A model generated the notes under the pieces. The model did not search any database and was not told where the DNA came from. It was given only the letters and a program-made list of their open reading frames with translations. The position numbers were made by a program, and so were the translations under genes. Positions 16,496 through 24,943 of a DNA stretch of 64,000 nucleotides are shown one piece after another. The stretch is taken from assembly GCA_946411505.1 (NCBI GenBank), contig CAMKEG010000005.1, positions 1-64,000 on the forward strand, written 5' to 3'. The DNA is from an uncultured Treponema sp. (GTDB lineage: Bacteria > Spirochaetota > Spirochaetia > Treponematales > Treponemataceae). Position 1 is the stretch's first letter. Every line of letters begins with the position of its first letter.

Positions 16496-18106
16496 TCAGC
16501 CCAGCGCGCCCAAAATCTTTTGCAATTTTTCTTTGCCGATGATGCGCAAGAAGGAGCCAAGGCGCGGGCCTTGGTCCTTTGCAATCAGGGTTTGGTAAAG
16601 CGCGCCAAAGAGCGCCTTTGATTCCATACCCATGCTGGTCGCCACGTCGTAAATCGCTTGCTGGCATTCTTTGTCAATGGCAAATGTGTCCAGCTTGGGA
16701 ACGACTTCGTCGCGCACTCGGCGGACGGCGGTTAAAAGTTCGTCGGACAATTGGGGCTTTGAGCCGTCGTCGCGGAGGGCAAAGCAAAAATCCGGGGCGC
16801 AGTCGGGAGCCGAGTGCTGGATCCAGAACCAGGCGCAAGCGGCGCGGCGGCGAAGTCGTTCTTCTTGGTCTTGCTTTACGTCTCCAAGGGACTTTATCAC
16901 AGCGTCGATGTCGCCCGAATATGTTTGCAAAAGGGTTGTCAACATTCGGAATGTAATTTGATACGGCATCGTGTCGGGAATCTTTCCGTCGATTTGGCTA
17001 AGAATGTAAATGCGCTTTTCTTTGTTGAACTGGTCGTCGCTCTTGGCTTTGTCGATTCCGTAAACAATGCGCTCTGTCTTGTCGTAGTCTTCGTAAACTT
17101 TAAGAACGTCAAGGTCAAAGCTGATGGCAAACTCGGTGTTGGGCCTTGTTCCGGCAAAGATGTAGCGGAGGACTTCGGCCTGGTAAACGTCAAGCGCGTC
17201 GGGAAGCGCGATTACCTTTCCCTTTGAGGAGGACATTTTTCCGGGAACGCCTTTAAGGTTGACAAAGTCGTAGCGCATTGTGATGGGAGCGTCCCAGCCG
17301 TAAACTTTTTTTGAGACAAGCTTGGCCGTGTCGTAGCTTCCGCCCGGGCTGATATGGTCTTTTCCGCCCGGTTCAAAGACTACCTTCTCTTCGTTCCAGC
17401 GCATCGGCCAGTCAACGCGCCAGCCCAATTTTGCGCCCTGGAATTTTCGGATGTCGACGGTTTCCTCGCAGCCGCACTCGCACTTGTATGTAAGGCCGTA
17501 CTCTCCGTCGTAGCCTGTGATTGTAGTCGTGTCCTTGTTGCACTTTCCGCAGAAAATGCTTACGGGCCAGTAAACGTCCTGGGCCTTCATCTTGTGCTGC
17601 TCGTCGCGGTATTCGTTAAGGCATTCCTTGATAAGGTCGCGGTTTTGCAAGGCCTTCTTCATTCCCTCGGCGTAGCGGTTGGCGCGGTAGCGGCTGGCCT
17701 GGTACAAAAATTCGGGAGCGATTCCCACGCGCGGAAGCTGGGTCTCGATGTCAACCTCGTGGTGGCGCGCGTAGTTTTCGTCGCGGCCTGTCGTGTCGGG
17801 AACCATCGTAATCGGGTAGCGCAAATATTTTTCGAGCGTTTCGGGGTCTGGCATGTTGGCCGGAACCTTGCGGAAAACGTCATAGTCGTCCCAAGAGTAA
17901 ATGAAGCGGACCTTCTTGCCTCGGTCGCGAAGCGCGCGGACAACCAAGTCAACGGTTATGATTTCGCGGAAGTTTCCAAGGTGAACGGTTCCGCTAGGCG
18001 TGATGCCTGAAGCGCAAGTGTAGGAGTCGCGCTCGCCTTTTTCGGCGATGATTTTGTCGGCCATCTGGTCGGCCCAGTGGCAGAGGAGCGGATCTTTGTT
18101 TTCCAT
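16496..18106 (-). CDS. lysS: Lysyl-tRNA synthetase, class I
   Basis: A 536-residue class I enzyme that charges tRNA-Lys, the archaeal/spirochaete/alphaproteobacterial form unrelated in fold to the common class II LysRS. The HIGH motif is HLGN (42-45, in PSGTVHLGNFREI). The KMSKS motif is KMSSSKGK near residue 290. A zinc knuckle of paired Cys (CGKCN and CECGCEE) lies near residues 190-220. The start has GAGG. Presence of this class is one of the better taxonomic pointers to a spirochaete. It appears monocistronic or first of a short unit. Confidence 0.95.
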   Translation of the reverse strand: MENKDPLLCHWADQMADKIIAEKGERDSYTCASGITPSGTVHLGNFREIITVDLVVRALRDRGKKVRFIYSWDDYDVFRKVPANMPDPETLEKYLRYPITMVPDTTGRDENYARHHEVDIETQLPRVGIAPEFLYQASRYRANRYAEGMKKALQNRDLIKECLNEYRDEQHKMKAQDVYWPVSIFCGKCNKDTTTITGYDGEYGLTYKCECGCEETVDIRKFQGAKLGWRVDWPMRWNEEKVVFEPGGKDHISPGGSYDTAKLVSKKVYGWDAPITMRYDFVNLKGVPGKMSSSKGKVIALPDALDVYQAEVLRYIFAGTRPNTEFAISFDLDVLKVYEDYDKTERIVYGIDKAKSDDQFNKEKRIYILSQIDGKIPDTMPYQITFRMLTTLLQTYSGDIDAVIKSLGDVKQDQEERLRRRAACAWFWIQHSAPDCAPDFCFALRDDGSKPQLSDELLTAVRRVRDEVVPKLDTFAIDKECQQAIYDVATSMGMESKALFGALYQTLIAKDQGPRLGSFLRIIGKEKLQKILGALG

Positions 18107-18166
18107 AATTGTTACCTCTATCTAAATATATATTTTATTTTTTCAAAAATAATCGCTTCACAAACA

Positions 18167-19189
18167 CTAAAAGATTGGATAGCATTCAAAGCCGGCGCTT
18201 CTAAGCTGCTCGCCGATGTTTCCCTTGGCGTTTTCGTCAACGACCACGATAAAGTATGTCGTGCCGCTGGGCCGGGTTTCCTCGGTGATGTAGGGCTTGA
18301 AGCCTTTTTCCTTTAGCCGGTCGCAAAGGCCTTGCGCGTTGTCGCGGCTTTTAAAAAGGCCCAGCTGCTGCTTCTTAATTTTTTCCGAGCCCTCGCTTTG
18401 GGAACTGTCGTCCGCGCCCGCGCCGGCGCTTGAGTCGTCTGATTTTTCCATCGGAACGCTTTGCGACTCGGCCGCGCTTTCGGCGGCGGCTTCAAGCGCG
18501 CTTCCTTTTTTGGGCATGAAGTACCAAAAGGGCGCGGGCGTCATTTGCGCGCTTCCCGCCACAATCGCCGCCTCGGGGCTTTTTGGAAAAGCGGCGCGGA
18601 GCTTTTTGCCCCAGCTTTCCTGGCCGGTGACATACCAAAGCGTCAAGAGGACGCTGGGCTGGACCGCCTTCATCGAAGGAAAGTCCGAGTAAGCCGTCAA
18701 AAGCGCGACGCTTTCGTCCAGCTGGGAATTGGATTCAATTTTGCAAAGGCGGCTCCAAACCTCGTAGAGCTTTATGTAAGCCTGAACCGTTTCGTCCTGG
18801 GAATTGCGGACGGCGGAGTTTAAATAGCTTTCCGCCGTGGCCGAATCGCCGGAACTAAGCGCGCAGCGGACCGCGTCCAAAACCAATTGCGGGCTGGTCT
18901 TTTTGGGCATTCCGTCAACGTTGGGCGCGGAAATGCCGGCCGCCTGCGCGTAGGATGCCGAAGCGTCCTTGTAGGCGCCCAACTGTTCCTGCAGGCCGCC
19001 CAAGAAGGCCAAGAGCGCCCTCTTTTGCGCGGCGTCCTTTTGTTGGGGAATTTGCTTTTTTAGGTAGTCAATCGATTCGCCCGCGCTGGAATAGTCCAAC
19101 GCCTTGGCGCTTATTTCCTTGGCGGAATTTTGGGCGGCCAAAAGCGCCGCGCTCAAGGCCAAGACGGCCGCGATTAAAGAGCGCTTCAT
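18167..19189 (-). CDS. Exported SPOR-domain protein
   Basis: A 340-residue protein with a signal peptide (first 20 residues, ending LLAAQ). The middle is helical and TPR-like. The C-terminus (about 270-340) is a SPOR domain (QLGLFKSRDNAQGLCDRLKEK...YFIVVVDENAKG), which binds denuded glycan at division sites. An acidic Ser/Asp-rich linker joins the parts. The ATG overlaps the TGA of the upstream LapA-like gene (ATGA), indicating translational coupling. A role in envelope or septal peptidoglycan is likely but not shown. Confidence 0.8.
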   Translation of the reverse strand: MKRSLIAAVLALSAALLAAQNSAKEISAKALDYSSAGESIDYLKKQIPQQKDAAQKRALLAFLGGLQEQLGAYKDASASYAQAAGISAPNVDGMPKKTSPQLVLDAVRCALSSGDSATAESYLNSAVRNSQDETVQAYIKLYEVWSRLCKIESNSQLDESVALLTAYSDFPSMKAVQPSVLLTLWYVTGQESWGKKLRAAFPKSPEAAIVAGSAQMTPAPFWYFMPKKGSALEAAAESAAESQSVPMEKSDDSSAGAGADDSSQSEGSEKIKKQQLGLFKSRDNAQGLCDRLKEKGFKPYITEETRPSGTTYFIVVVDENAKGNIGEQLRSAGFECYPIF

Positions 19190-19611
19190 TTGTTTTCCTG
19201 CGGAGCGGCCGCTTCTGTGGCTTGGGAGTTGTTTTTGCCGTCTTTTTCTTTTTTTCCAAAGGCCGGCTTTTTGGCAAGAACGCCTTGCGCCTTGGCCTTG
19301 GCTTCCTCCAACTTTTGCCTGCGGGCGATTTGCTTTTCCAAGTTCTTTTTTTCGTTTTGCTCAAGGCGCTCGGCCAAGGCGCGCGCCTGTTCCGCCGTCA
19401 TTTTTTTTTCGCCGCGCAAGAACACGGCCGGAAGCGTGACAACAATTCCCGCAGCGAATGAAACCAAAATGCTCATGAATATCGGCGCGTTTGTAAAAAC
19501 CTTTCCAAAAAGCCAAATGTTGCAGCGGTTGTCCAAGTTGAAGCCGCTGAATATCGCCACCGCGACCAAAAGCGCGATTGTAAAAATCAGTTTTAAGACC
19601 ATAAGGGCCAT
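19186..19611 (-). CDS. LapA-like (DUF1049) membrane protein
   Basis: About 141 residues from the ATG at 19611. Two hydrophobic helices (LKLIFTIALLVAVAIF and MSILVSFAAGIVVTLPAVF) flank a short loop with NLDNRCNIWLFG. A basic coiled-coil tail of about 80 residues rich in Lys, Ala and Gln follows. This is the plan of LapA/YciS proteins, which in E. coli work with LapB in regulating LPS assembly; in spirochaetes the role is unknown. It is coupled to the SPOR gene by a 4-bp overlap. An earlier start at 19638 is possible. Confidence 0.7.
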   Translation of the reverse strand: MALMVLKLIFTIALLVAVAIFSGFNLDNRCNIWLFGKVFTNAPIFMSILVSFAAGIVVTLPAVFLRGEKKMTAEQARALAERLEQNEKKNLEKQIARRQKLEEAKAKAQGVLAKKPAFGKKEKDGKNNSQATEAAAPQENK

Positions 19612-19660
19612 TATATAGAAAATTGGAAAGAAATTCAAGGCGCGCCGTTTTTTTGCAATC

Positions 19661-19689
19661 TAGACATTGTCGTCGTTTTGCGCTAATAT
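19661..19689 (+). promoter_or_regulatory. Promoter of the HATPase-HDOD gene
   Basis: TAGACA (19661-19666), 17 nt, TAATAT (19684-19689). The leader is about 30 nt, with GGAG 12 bases before the ATG, a wide SD spacing. Confidence 0.6.
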
Positions 19690-19726
19690 TGTAGGATATA
19701 TAAACATTTACGGAGACTGGGTTTAG

Positions 19727-21229
19727 ATGGCGGAAACGCAGGGCAAAAAAGTAGAGGTTGACAGAAACAAAGTTAGAACCGCGATAAACGCGGGAATTCC
19801 TCTTTCCCTAACGACATATACGCTTCCTCATGAAATGGAAGTTTATATGAACGACATCTTGCGCGTTTTTTTGGAAGAGCTGAATCAAAACCAAATGATT
19901 GAGTATCTTTCATACTGCCTTAACGAGCTTATCACAAACGCAAAAAAAGCCAACACAAAGCGCGTTTACTTCAAGCTCAAGAAGCTGGACATTTCAAATT
20001 TGGCGGACTATGAGCAGGGAATGAAGTCGTTCAAGTCCGACACCCTTGACGACATAAACTATTATCTTAGCCTGCAAAAAAAGGCCGGCCTTTACGTCCG
20101 CCTGATATTGCAGTTCCGCAACAACAAGATAAAAATCGAAGTGCGCAACAATTCCGACTTGACAGTCTTTGAATACAAGCGCATCCACGACAAGCTTTCC
20201 AGGGCGCAGCAATACACTTCCATCGAGCAAGCCTTGGACCAAGTGATTGACAACTCGGAAGGCGCCGGCCTTGGCCTTATCATCATGATTTTGATGCTGG
20301 AAAAAATCGGCCTGACCGAAGAGAATTTCCAAGTCCTTTGCGAAAACGGCGAGACAATCACCCGCATCATACTTCCGCTCAGCCAAAAGACACAGAGCGA
20401 AATTGACTTCATCTCCGAAGAATTTGTCAAAGTGATTGAGGAGCTGCCGCAGTTCCCGGAGAACATTTCCGCGATAAACCGCCTCTTGAGCAACCCTGAT
20501 TCAAAGATGAGCGACATCGCGATGCACATATCAAACGACGTTTCCATCAGCGCCGAACTTTTGAAGATGGTCAACTCGGCGGCGTTCGCCTTGGCCAGCC
20601 CTTGCTCCAGCATTTACGACGCGGTAAAGCTTGTGGGCTTGCGCGGAATAAAGAACTTGCTTTTCTCAATCGGAGCGGTGCAGTCTTTCGCCAAGGTCGG
20701 CGGAAACACCGAGGACTTGTGGACGCACGCCTACAAGGTCGCCTTTTATTCCTACAACTTGGCGCGTAACTTTTTCCACGGACAGAGGAACGTTGTGGAG
20801 GACGCTTACGTTTGCGGCCTTCTTCACGACATGGGAAAAATTATTTTTGAGACCAGCCACCCGGATTTCATCAACGGCGTCAGAAAGATGAGCGTGGAGA
20901 AAAACATTTCCGCCGAAATTTTTGAAAAGCTTTTGGCCGGCGTGAACCATGCCGAGATTGGCGCGCGCGTCGCCGAAAATTGGAATTTCCCCGACGTCAT
21001 CGTGAGCGCGATTCGCTATCACCACGCGCCGGACTGCGCTCCTGTCGAAGTGAAAAAATTGGTTTCCGTGGTTTACTTGGCCGACTTGATGACCCATTAC
21101 CAAAAGGAAGACGTCGCCTTCTATCAAATCGACGTTGACGTCCTAAAAGAATTCAAGCTGACCAACGAAGGCCAGTTCAAGAAAATTTCAGACCAGCTGC
21201 TTGAAGCGTTCAACAAACAAGAAGAGTAG
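19727..21229 (+). CDS. HATPase-HDOD signalling protein
   Basis: A 500-residue soluble protein. Residues about 55-220 form a histidine-kinase-like ATPase domain: N-box CLNELITNAKKAN (64-76), G-box NSEGAGLGL (176-184). There is no HisKA dimerisation helix or phospho-accepting His, so it resembles the stand-alone anti-sigma/regulatory ATPases. Residues about 233-440 form an HDOD domain (ELPQFPENISAINRLLSNPDS, later CGLLHDMGKIIFE). HDOD domains usually are non-catalytic protein-binding modules of signalling pathways; here the HD pair is kept. The combination suggests an ATP-gated signalling protein. The TAG stop lies in a 16-bp hairpin of the GTCAAGGC family. Confidence 0.85.
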   Translation: MAETQGKKVEVDRNKVRTAINAGIPLSLTTYTLPHEMEVYMNDILRVFLEELNQNQMIEYLSYCLNELITNAKKANTKRVYFKLKKLDISNLADYEQGMKSFKSDTLDDINYYLSLQKKAGLYVRLILQFRNNKIKIEVRNNSDLTVFEYKRIHDKLSRAQQYTSIEQALDQVIDNSEGAGLGLIIMILMLEKIGLTEENFQVLCENGETITRIILPLSQKTQSEIDFISEEFVKVIEELPQFPENISAINRLLSNPDSKMSDIAMHISNDVSISAELLKMVNSAAFALASPCSSIYDAVKLVGLRGIKNLLFSIGAVQSFAKVGGNTEDLWTHAYKVAFYSYNLARNFFHGQRNVVEDAYVCGLLHDMGKIIFETSHPDFINGVRKMSVEKNISAEIFEKLLAGVNHAEIGARVAENWNFPDVIVSAIRYHHAPDCAPVEVKKLVSVVYLADLMTHYQKEDVAFYQIDVDVLKEFKLTNEGQFKKISDQLLEAFNKQEE

Positions 21230-21364
21230 GAACGGTCAAGGCACGCTACGCTACGTGCCGTTTTGCTAGTTGAAATTTATACAACTGCGCTCTTGCGAGC
21301 GCTGGCAATCAAGGCCTTGACTCGTTCCTATTGAGGCGCGACTACAATTATCGCGCCTCAATAG
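21227..21364 (+). repeat. Two-hairpin 3' element of the HATPase-HDOD gene
   Basis: Left arm 21227-21242 begins at the TAG stop and pairs with 21314-21330 (one bulged base). Inside are GGCACG/CGTGCC, AGTTG/CAACT and GCGCTC-TTGC-GAGCGC hairpins. It is followed by a 14-bp hairpin CTATTGAGGCGCGA (21328-21341) with its complement at 21351-21364. The architecture is that of 15525-15601, with gene-specific changes in both arms. Confidence 0.8.
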
Positions 21365-21402
21365 CAAAAAACTCCCGACGCCCCGCTTCTTCGCGCGTTT
21401 TT
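21365..21402 (-). repeat. Short copy of the AAAAACGC-bounded repeat
   Basis: The minus strand carries AAAAACGCGCGAAGAAGCGG at one end and CGGGAGTTTTTT at the other. This is a collapsed version of the elements at 36333-36487 and 50254-50472. Confidence 0.6.
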
Positions 21403-21415
21403 ATTTTCCCTGTCT

Positions 21416-22231
21416 TTAACTCAGGCTTTCAACCCATTTTTGCATTAGGATTCCAAAAGCGACGCCGACGTTTAGCGACGCCTTAAGTCCTTTCATCGGA
21501 ATTGTGACGCGGCCGCAATTTGCCTTTGCGAGCGCTTGAGGGCTTACGCCTAGTTCCTCCGAGCCGATTATGCAAATTCCCTCTTTTGGAAAGTCAAATT
21601 CTTCAATCGGAATTCCGCCGGTTTCCAGGACAAAAATTTTCGCGCCTTCAGGAAGCTCGTCCAGCGAGGCGCGGCTCCAGCCCATCGTTTGCACGCAGCC
21701 CATTCCGCTTCTGACGGAGCGGGGGTGCTCGGGATCGCAGCAGCCCGGGGAAAGGTAAACTTTTTCGGCGCCCATCGCTTCTGCCGTCCTAAAGATTGAG
21801 CCAAGGTTGAAGGGCGAGCGTATGTCCTCCGCGTAGACCGCGACTCCCGGAAAGAAGTCCCGCTTGGACACTGTTCCGTCCGGCCCGGCGTTGTGGTGGG
21901 GCGCGATTATCAAATCCCATTCCGCGGGAAAAGTTCCCAAAATCGCGAGCAGCTCGTTGCGGGCCAAGTTGCAGACAAGCCTTTCGTCAAGTTGTTTTTC
22001 ATTTAGAGCGGCGGAAATTTTTTTTGCCGCGTCCGCCGAAATTTTTGGGTCTTGCAAAAAGACGCGGCACAAGGCCTTTATGTAGTCCGCCCTGGGCATT
22101 GTGGAGAAATTGTATTCCGAGCCTTTTTCCGCGATTCCCAAAATGTCGCGCTCCAAGGCTCCGAAGCAAAGCGCCAGCTTTCGCCTTTGCTGGCCGCCGC
22201 TCAACTGGAACAATTTGTTTGGATTTATCAT
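21416..22231 (-). CDS. TrmH/SpoU-family RNA 2'-O-methyltransferase
   Basis: About 271 residues from the ATG at 22231 (MINPNKLFQLSGGQQRRK). The C-terminal half is a SpoU/SPOUT domain: AEDIRSPFNLGSIFRTAEAMG, a central IIGSEELGVS, and IPMKGLKASLNVGVAFGIL, the knot that binds SAM. The N-terminal third has no recognised motif. Target (rRNA or tRNA) cannot be told from sequence. The upstream in-frame extension to 22408 overlaps the divergent chemoreceptor gene and is rejected. Confidence 0.85.
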   Translation of the reverse strand: MINPNKLFQLSGGQQRRKLALCFGALERDILGIAEKGSEYNFSTMPRADYIKALCRVFLQDPKISADAAKKISAALNEKQLDERLVCNLARNELLAILGTFPAEWDLIIAPHHNAGPDGTVSKRDFFPGVAVYAEDIRSPFNLGSIFRTAEAMGAEKVYLSPGCCDPEHPRSVRSGMGCVQTMGWSRASLDELPEGAKIFVLETGGIPIEEFDFPKEGICIIGSEELGVSPQALAKANCGRVTIPMKGLKASLNVGVAFGILMQKWVESLS

Positions 22232-22253
22232 TTTGTTATTATTGAAAAAAAAC

Positions 22254-22282
22254 TTGAAAAAGTCAATTTTAAGATATATAAT
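22254..22282 (+). promoter_or_regulatory. Chemoreceptor promoter (leaderless)
   Basis: TTGAAA (22254-22259), 17 nt, TATAAT (22277-22282), then seven bases to the ATG at 22290. There is no SD. It lies in a short divergent region with the methyltransferase gene. Confidence 0.7.
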
Positions 22283-22289
22283 TTTTTCT

Positions 22290-24110
22290 ATGAAGACAAT
22301 TTCGTTAAGGTTGAAATACACCCTCTTTATTTCCGCGTTTTTCGCGGTTGCCATGGTTTTCTTTTCCGCGCTCGCGATTCGCGCTTCTGTCAGGATTTGC
22401 GTGGACACATTTGTTGCCGACGGAACGCCGCTTGTCGAGCACGGCGCGGACTATCTGAACAAAAACATCGTGAACTTTAAAAGGGTGATAGAGGACAAAA
22501 ATCCCGACTCCTTGAGGTACGGAATGTTGCGCGAAGGCCTTTTGGCCATGAAGGAAGCGTCCTCCGCAAAATACTTTTACACGATGATTCCGGCCAACGA
22601 CAATGAATACATGTACGTAATTGACGGTTCCTGCGACCCAAGCGATTCGGAAAACTTTTCTCCGTTGGGAACTTTGGAGACCAAGGACAATTACGGCGAG
22701 CCGGCCATTCTTGCGATGTCCACCGGAAAAACTCAGGCAAGCAAAATGGAAAAGCAGGAAGGCTGGGGCTGGCTCATCACCGTCTTTTGTCCAATCATCG
22801 ACAACGGAAAGGCCATCGGCTTTGTGGCCGCCGACTACGACGTAACGCAATTAAGGTCGTCAATAATTTGGCTGACAATCAATGTTTTGATTGTCGCCGT
22901 CCTTTTGCAGGCGGCCGCGATTTTCACCATCAACTTTGCCTTGAGCTCTTTGTTCGGAAAAATCAACAAGGTCACAAAAGAGATTACCGAAATCGCGGAA
23001 GGCAAGGCCGACTTGTCGCAAAAAATTCCTGTCGCCAGGGCGGACGAAATCGGCTTGCTGGTGGAAGGCTGCAACAAGCTTACCGCAAGCCTTGCCAAGA
23101 TGTTCGGAACGATAAAGGAAGCCGTGGCCTCTCTTGTCTACACGGGAACGGAAATCGAGGGGCATACGCAATCCACAATCGGCGACGTCGAGACCACAAC
23201 CGAGCGCGTGCAGGAAATCAGTACCAGGGCGCAGGCTCAAAACGAAACTATGGACATGGTTGCGGACAGCAGCTCTAATGTCAGCAAGGCGATGCAGCTT
23301 TTGACGTCAAGAATAAAAATGCAGTCCGAAGCCATCAACGAAGTTTCTTCCGGCGTCACGGTCATCTCCGAAAAGATTCACAGCGTTGACCAAAACGTTT
23401 CCAAGATTTCAGAAAGGTACGGACAGCTGGTCAACGACTCAAAGACTGGCCAGAAGGACCAGATGACGGTCGTCGACAAGGTTGGCGAGATCCAGGCGCA
23501 GGCGGGAAGGCTTAAGGAAGCCAACTCGGTCATTCGCAGCATCGCCAGCCAAACAAACTTGCTGGCGATGAACGCTTCAATCGAGGCCGCGCACGCCGGC
23601 TCCGCGGGAAAGGGCTTCGCGGTTGTCGCAGGAGAAATCCGTTCTTTGGCGGAAAGTTCGGCCAAGCAGTCAAAGAGCATCGGCGACCTTATCAAGTCGA
23701 TTACGGAAGCGATTGGCGGAATTGTCGACGCCTCCAAACTTTCGCTGCATTCTTTCCAAAGCCTTGACGAAAAAATCGGAGAGATTCAGTCCATGCTTTC
23801 GCAAGTCCTTGCCAGCGTTGACGAGCAGCAGGAAGGCGCCAAAGGCTTGCTTGACTCAATGTCAATCGTGGACTCTTCTTCGCGTTCGATTCAAGCCGCA
23901 AGCAACGAGATGCAGGAGCAGAGCGACAAAGTTTTCTCTCGCATGGACGAGCTTAGGACATCCGCCAGCGAAATCACGATTCTTGCGGCAAGCGTCAAGA
24001 ATTCCGTCGGCGCGATTTTGGCGCAAGCCAAAAAGTCTTCGGACGAGTCGGAGAACAACACTAGGCTTAACAACCAAGTTTTGGAGCTGATAAAGAGCTA
24101 CAAGATATAG
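22290..24110 (+). CDS. Methyl-accepting chemotaxis protein
   Basis: A 606-residue transmembrane chemoreceptor. TM1 is about 8-28 and TM2 about 190-216; between them lies a periplasmic sensor of about 160 residues containing SSAKYFYTMIPANDNEYMYV and a PIIDNGKAIGFVAADYD strand, as in Cache-type ligand domains. A HAMP linker follows (to about 270). The signalling hairpin tip IASQTNLLAMNASIEAAHAG is near 418-440. There is no obvious C-terminal CheR-tethering pentapeptide. The ligand is unknown. The reading frame extends upstream, but 22290 lies next to a strong promoter and is preferred. Confidence 0.93.
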   Translation: MKTISLRLKYTLFISAFFAVAMVFFSALAIRASVRICVDTFVADGTPLVEHGADYLNKNIVNFKRVIEDKNPDSLRYGMLREGLLAMKEASSAKYFYTMIPANDNEYMYVIDGSCDPSDSENFSPLGTLETKDNYGEPAILAMSTGKTQASKMEKQEGWGWLITVFCPIIDNGKAIGFVAADYDVTQLRSSIIWLTINVLIVAVLLQAAAIFTINFALSSLFGKINKVTKEITEIAEGKADLSQKIPVARADEIGLLVEGCNKLTASLAKMFGTIKEAVASLVYTGTEIEGHTQSTIGDVETTTERVQEISTRAQAQNETMDMVADSSSNVSKAMQLLTSRIKMQSEAINEVSSGVTVISEKIHSVDQNVSKISERYGQLVNDSKTGQKDQMTVVDKVGEIQAQAGRLKEANSVIRSIASQTNLLAMNASIEAAHAGSAGKGFAVVAGEIRSLAESSAKQSKSIGDLIKSITEAIGGIVDASKLSLHSFQSLDEKIGEIQSMLSQVLASVDEQQEGAKGLLDSMSIVDSSSRSIQAASNEMQEQSDKVFSRMDELRTSASEITILAASVKNSVGAILAQAKKSSDESENNTRLNNQVLELIKSYKI

Positions 24111-24116
24111 CCGCTC

Positions 24117-24242
24117 GTGCCGATGTAGGCAAGACAACAATCGTTGTTTACGCCGCTTCGCGTCGTTTTGTTAAGGAAATTATCCACATGTCCGCTTGCG
24201 CGGACTGTCAATCGAGCGGTTTCGCCGCGTCCTTGCGGACGC
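24117..24242. repeat. Palindromic repeat mosaic between chemoreceptor and pseudouridine synthase genes
   Basis: Contains GTCCGC-TTGC-GCGGAC, GCGTCC-TTGC-GGACGC and ACAAC-AATC-GTTGT hairpins. Two blocks recur in the 50-kb repeat region: 24165-24190 matches 50313-50337, and 24212-24242 matches 50098-50128 with small changes. On the minus strand the small hairpins have GCAA loops closed by C-G, a stable GNRA tetraloop. Confidence 0.7.
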
Positions 24243-24943
24243 TACATAATGTTTTTTTGCCAGTCCGGCGGCTCGGGAATTTCAAAGCGCGTTTTCTCTT
24301 TTGTCCACGGATTGATAAATTCAAGCGTGCGCGCGTGCAGGGCAAGGCGGCCAAAAGGGTTTGCCTTTGCCCTGTAATTTTTGTCGCCGCACAGGGGATA
24401 GCCCAGGCTTGCAAGGTGAGCCCTAATTTGGTTTTTGCGGCCGGTGTCCAATGAAAGCTCAAAAAGCGTGTAGCGATCGCCGCGCGCGATTATCTTGTAA
24501 TTTGTCCGCGCCGGGATTGTCTTGAATTTTCCGGCCGAGCCGCCTTTGGGAACGAAGGCTTGGTTGTAGGCGTTGTAGGCCAAGGGGCTGTCTATGAGGC
24601 CGCAGTCGGGAAGCGCGTTTAGGGCGGCGTTTTTTCCGAGCGGATTTTGGGCCACGGCGCGGTAGAGGCGCTCGGTGACCATGACTTGCCAAGAATCCAT
24701 AATCGTTTTTTGCGCTCTCTCGTTTAGCGCGAACATCATCACGCCGCTGGTTTCCCTGTCCAGCCGGTGGACGGCGAAGGGCCTATGCTTGGCGGAATAA
24801 GTTCCGCGCTTCCTCATGTTTTCTTCCAAAAGGCCGAGCGCCGTTTTTCCGCGAAATCCGGGATAGGGCACGCTCAACAAGTTTTCGCTTTTGCAAATGA
24901 CGGCGATGTTTTGGTCTTGGAAGAGAACGTTAAATTTCAACAA
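24242..24943 (-). CDS. RluA-family pseudouridine synthase
   Basis: A 233-residue enzyme that isomerises uridine to pseudouridine in rRNA or tRNA. The catalytic Asp is in HRLDRETSGVMMFAL (about residues 65-79). Other family motifs are RAHLASLGYPLCGDKNY near 185-200 and the LHARTLEF strand. There is no S4 domain, as in the RluA/TruC branch. It overlaps the end of pdxR by 7 bp and is probably co-transcribed with it. The RNA site cannot be predicted. Confidence 0.92.
   Translation of the reverse strand: MLKFNVLFQDQNIAVICKSENLLSVPYPGFRGKTALGLLEENMRKRGTYSAKHRPFAVHRLDRETSGVMMFALNERAQKTIMDSWQVMVTERLYRAVAQNPLGKNAALNALPDCGLIDSPLAYNAYNQAFVPKGGSAGKFKTIPARTNYKIIARGDRYTLFELSLDTGRKNQIRAHLASLGYPLCGDKNYRAKANPFGRLALHARTLEFINPWTKEKTRFEIPEPPDWQKNIM

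Noticed and set aside
24180..24188. Perfect DnaA box TTATCCACA
   Set aside because: A single box inside an interspersed repeat; the matching repeat copy near 50330 does not keep it.
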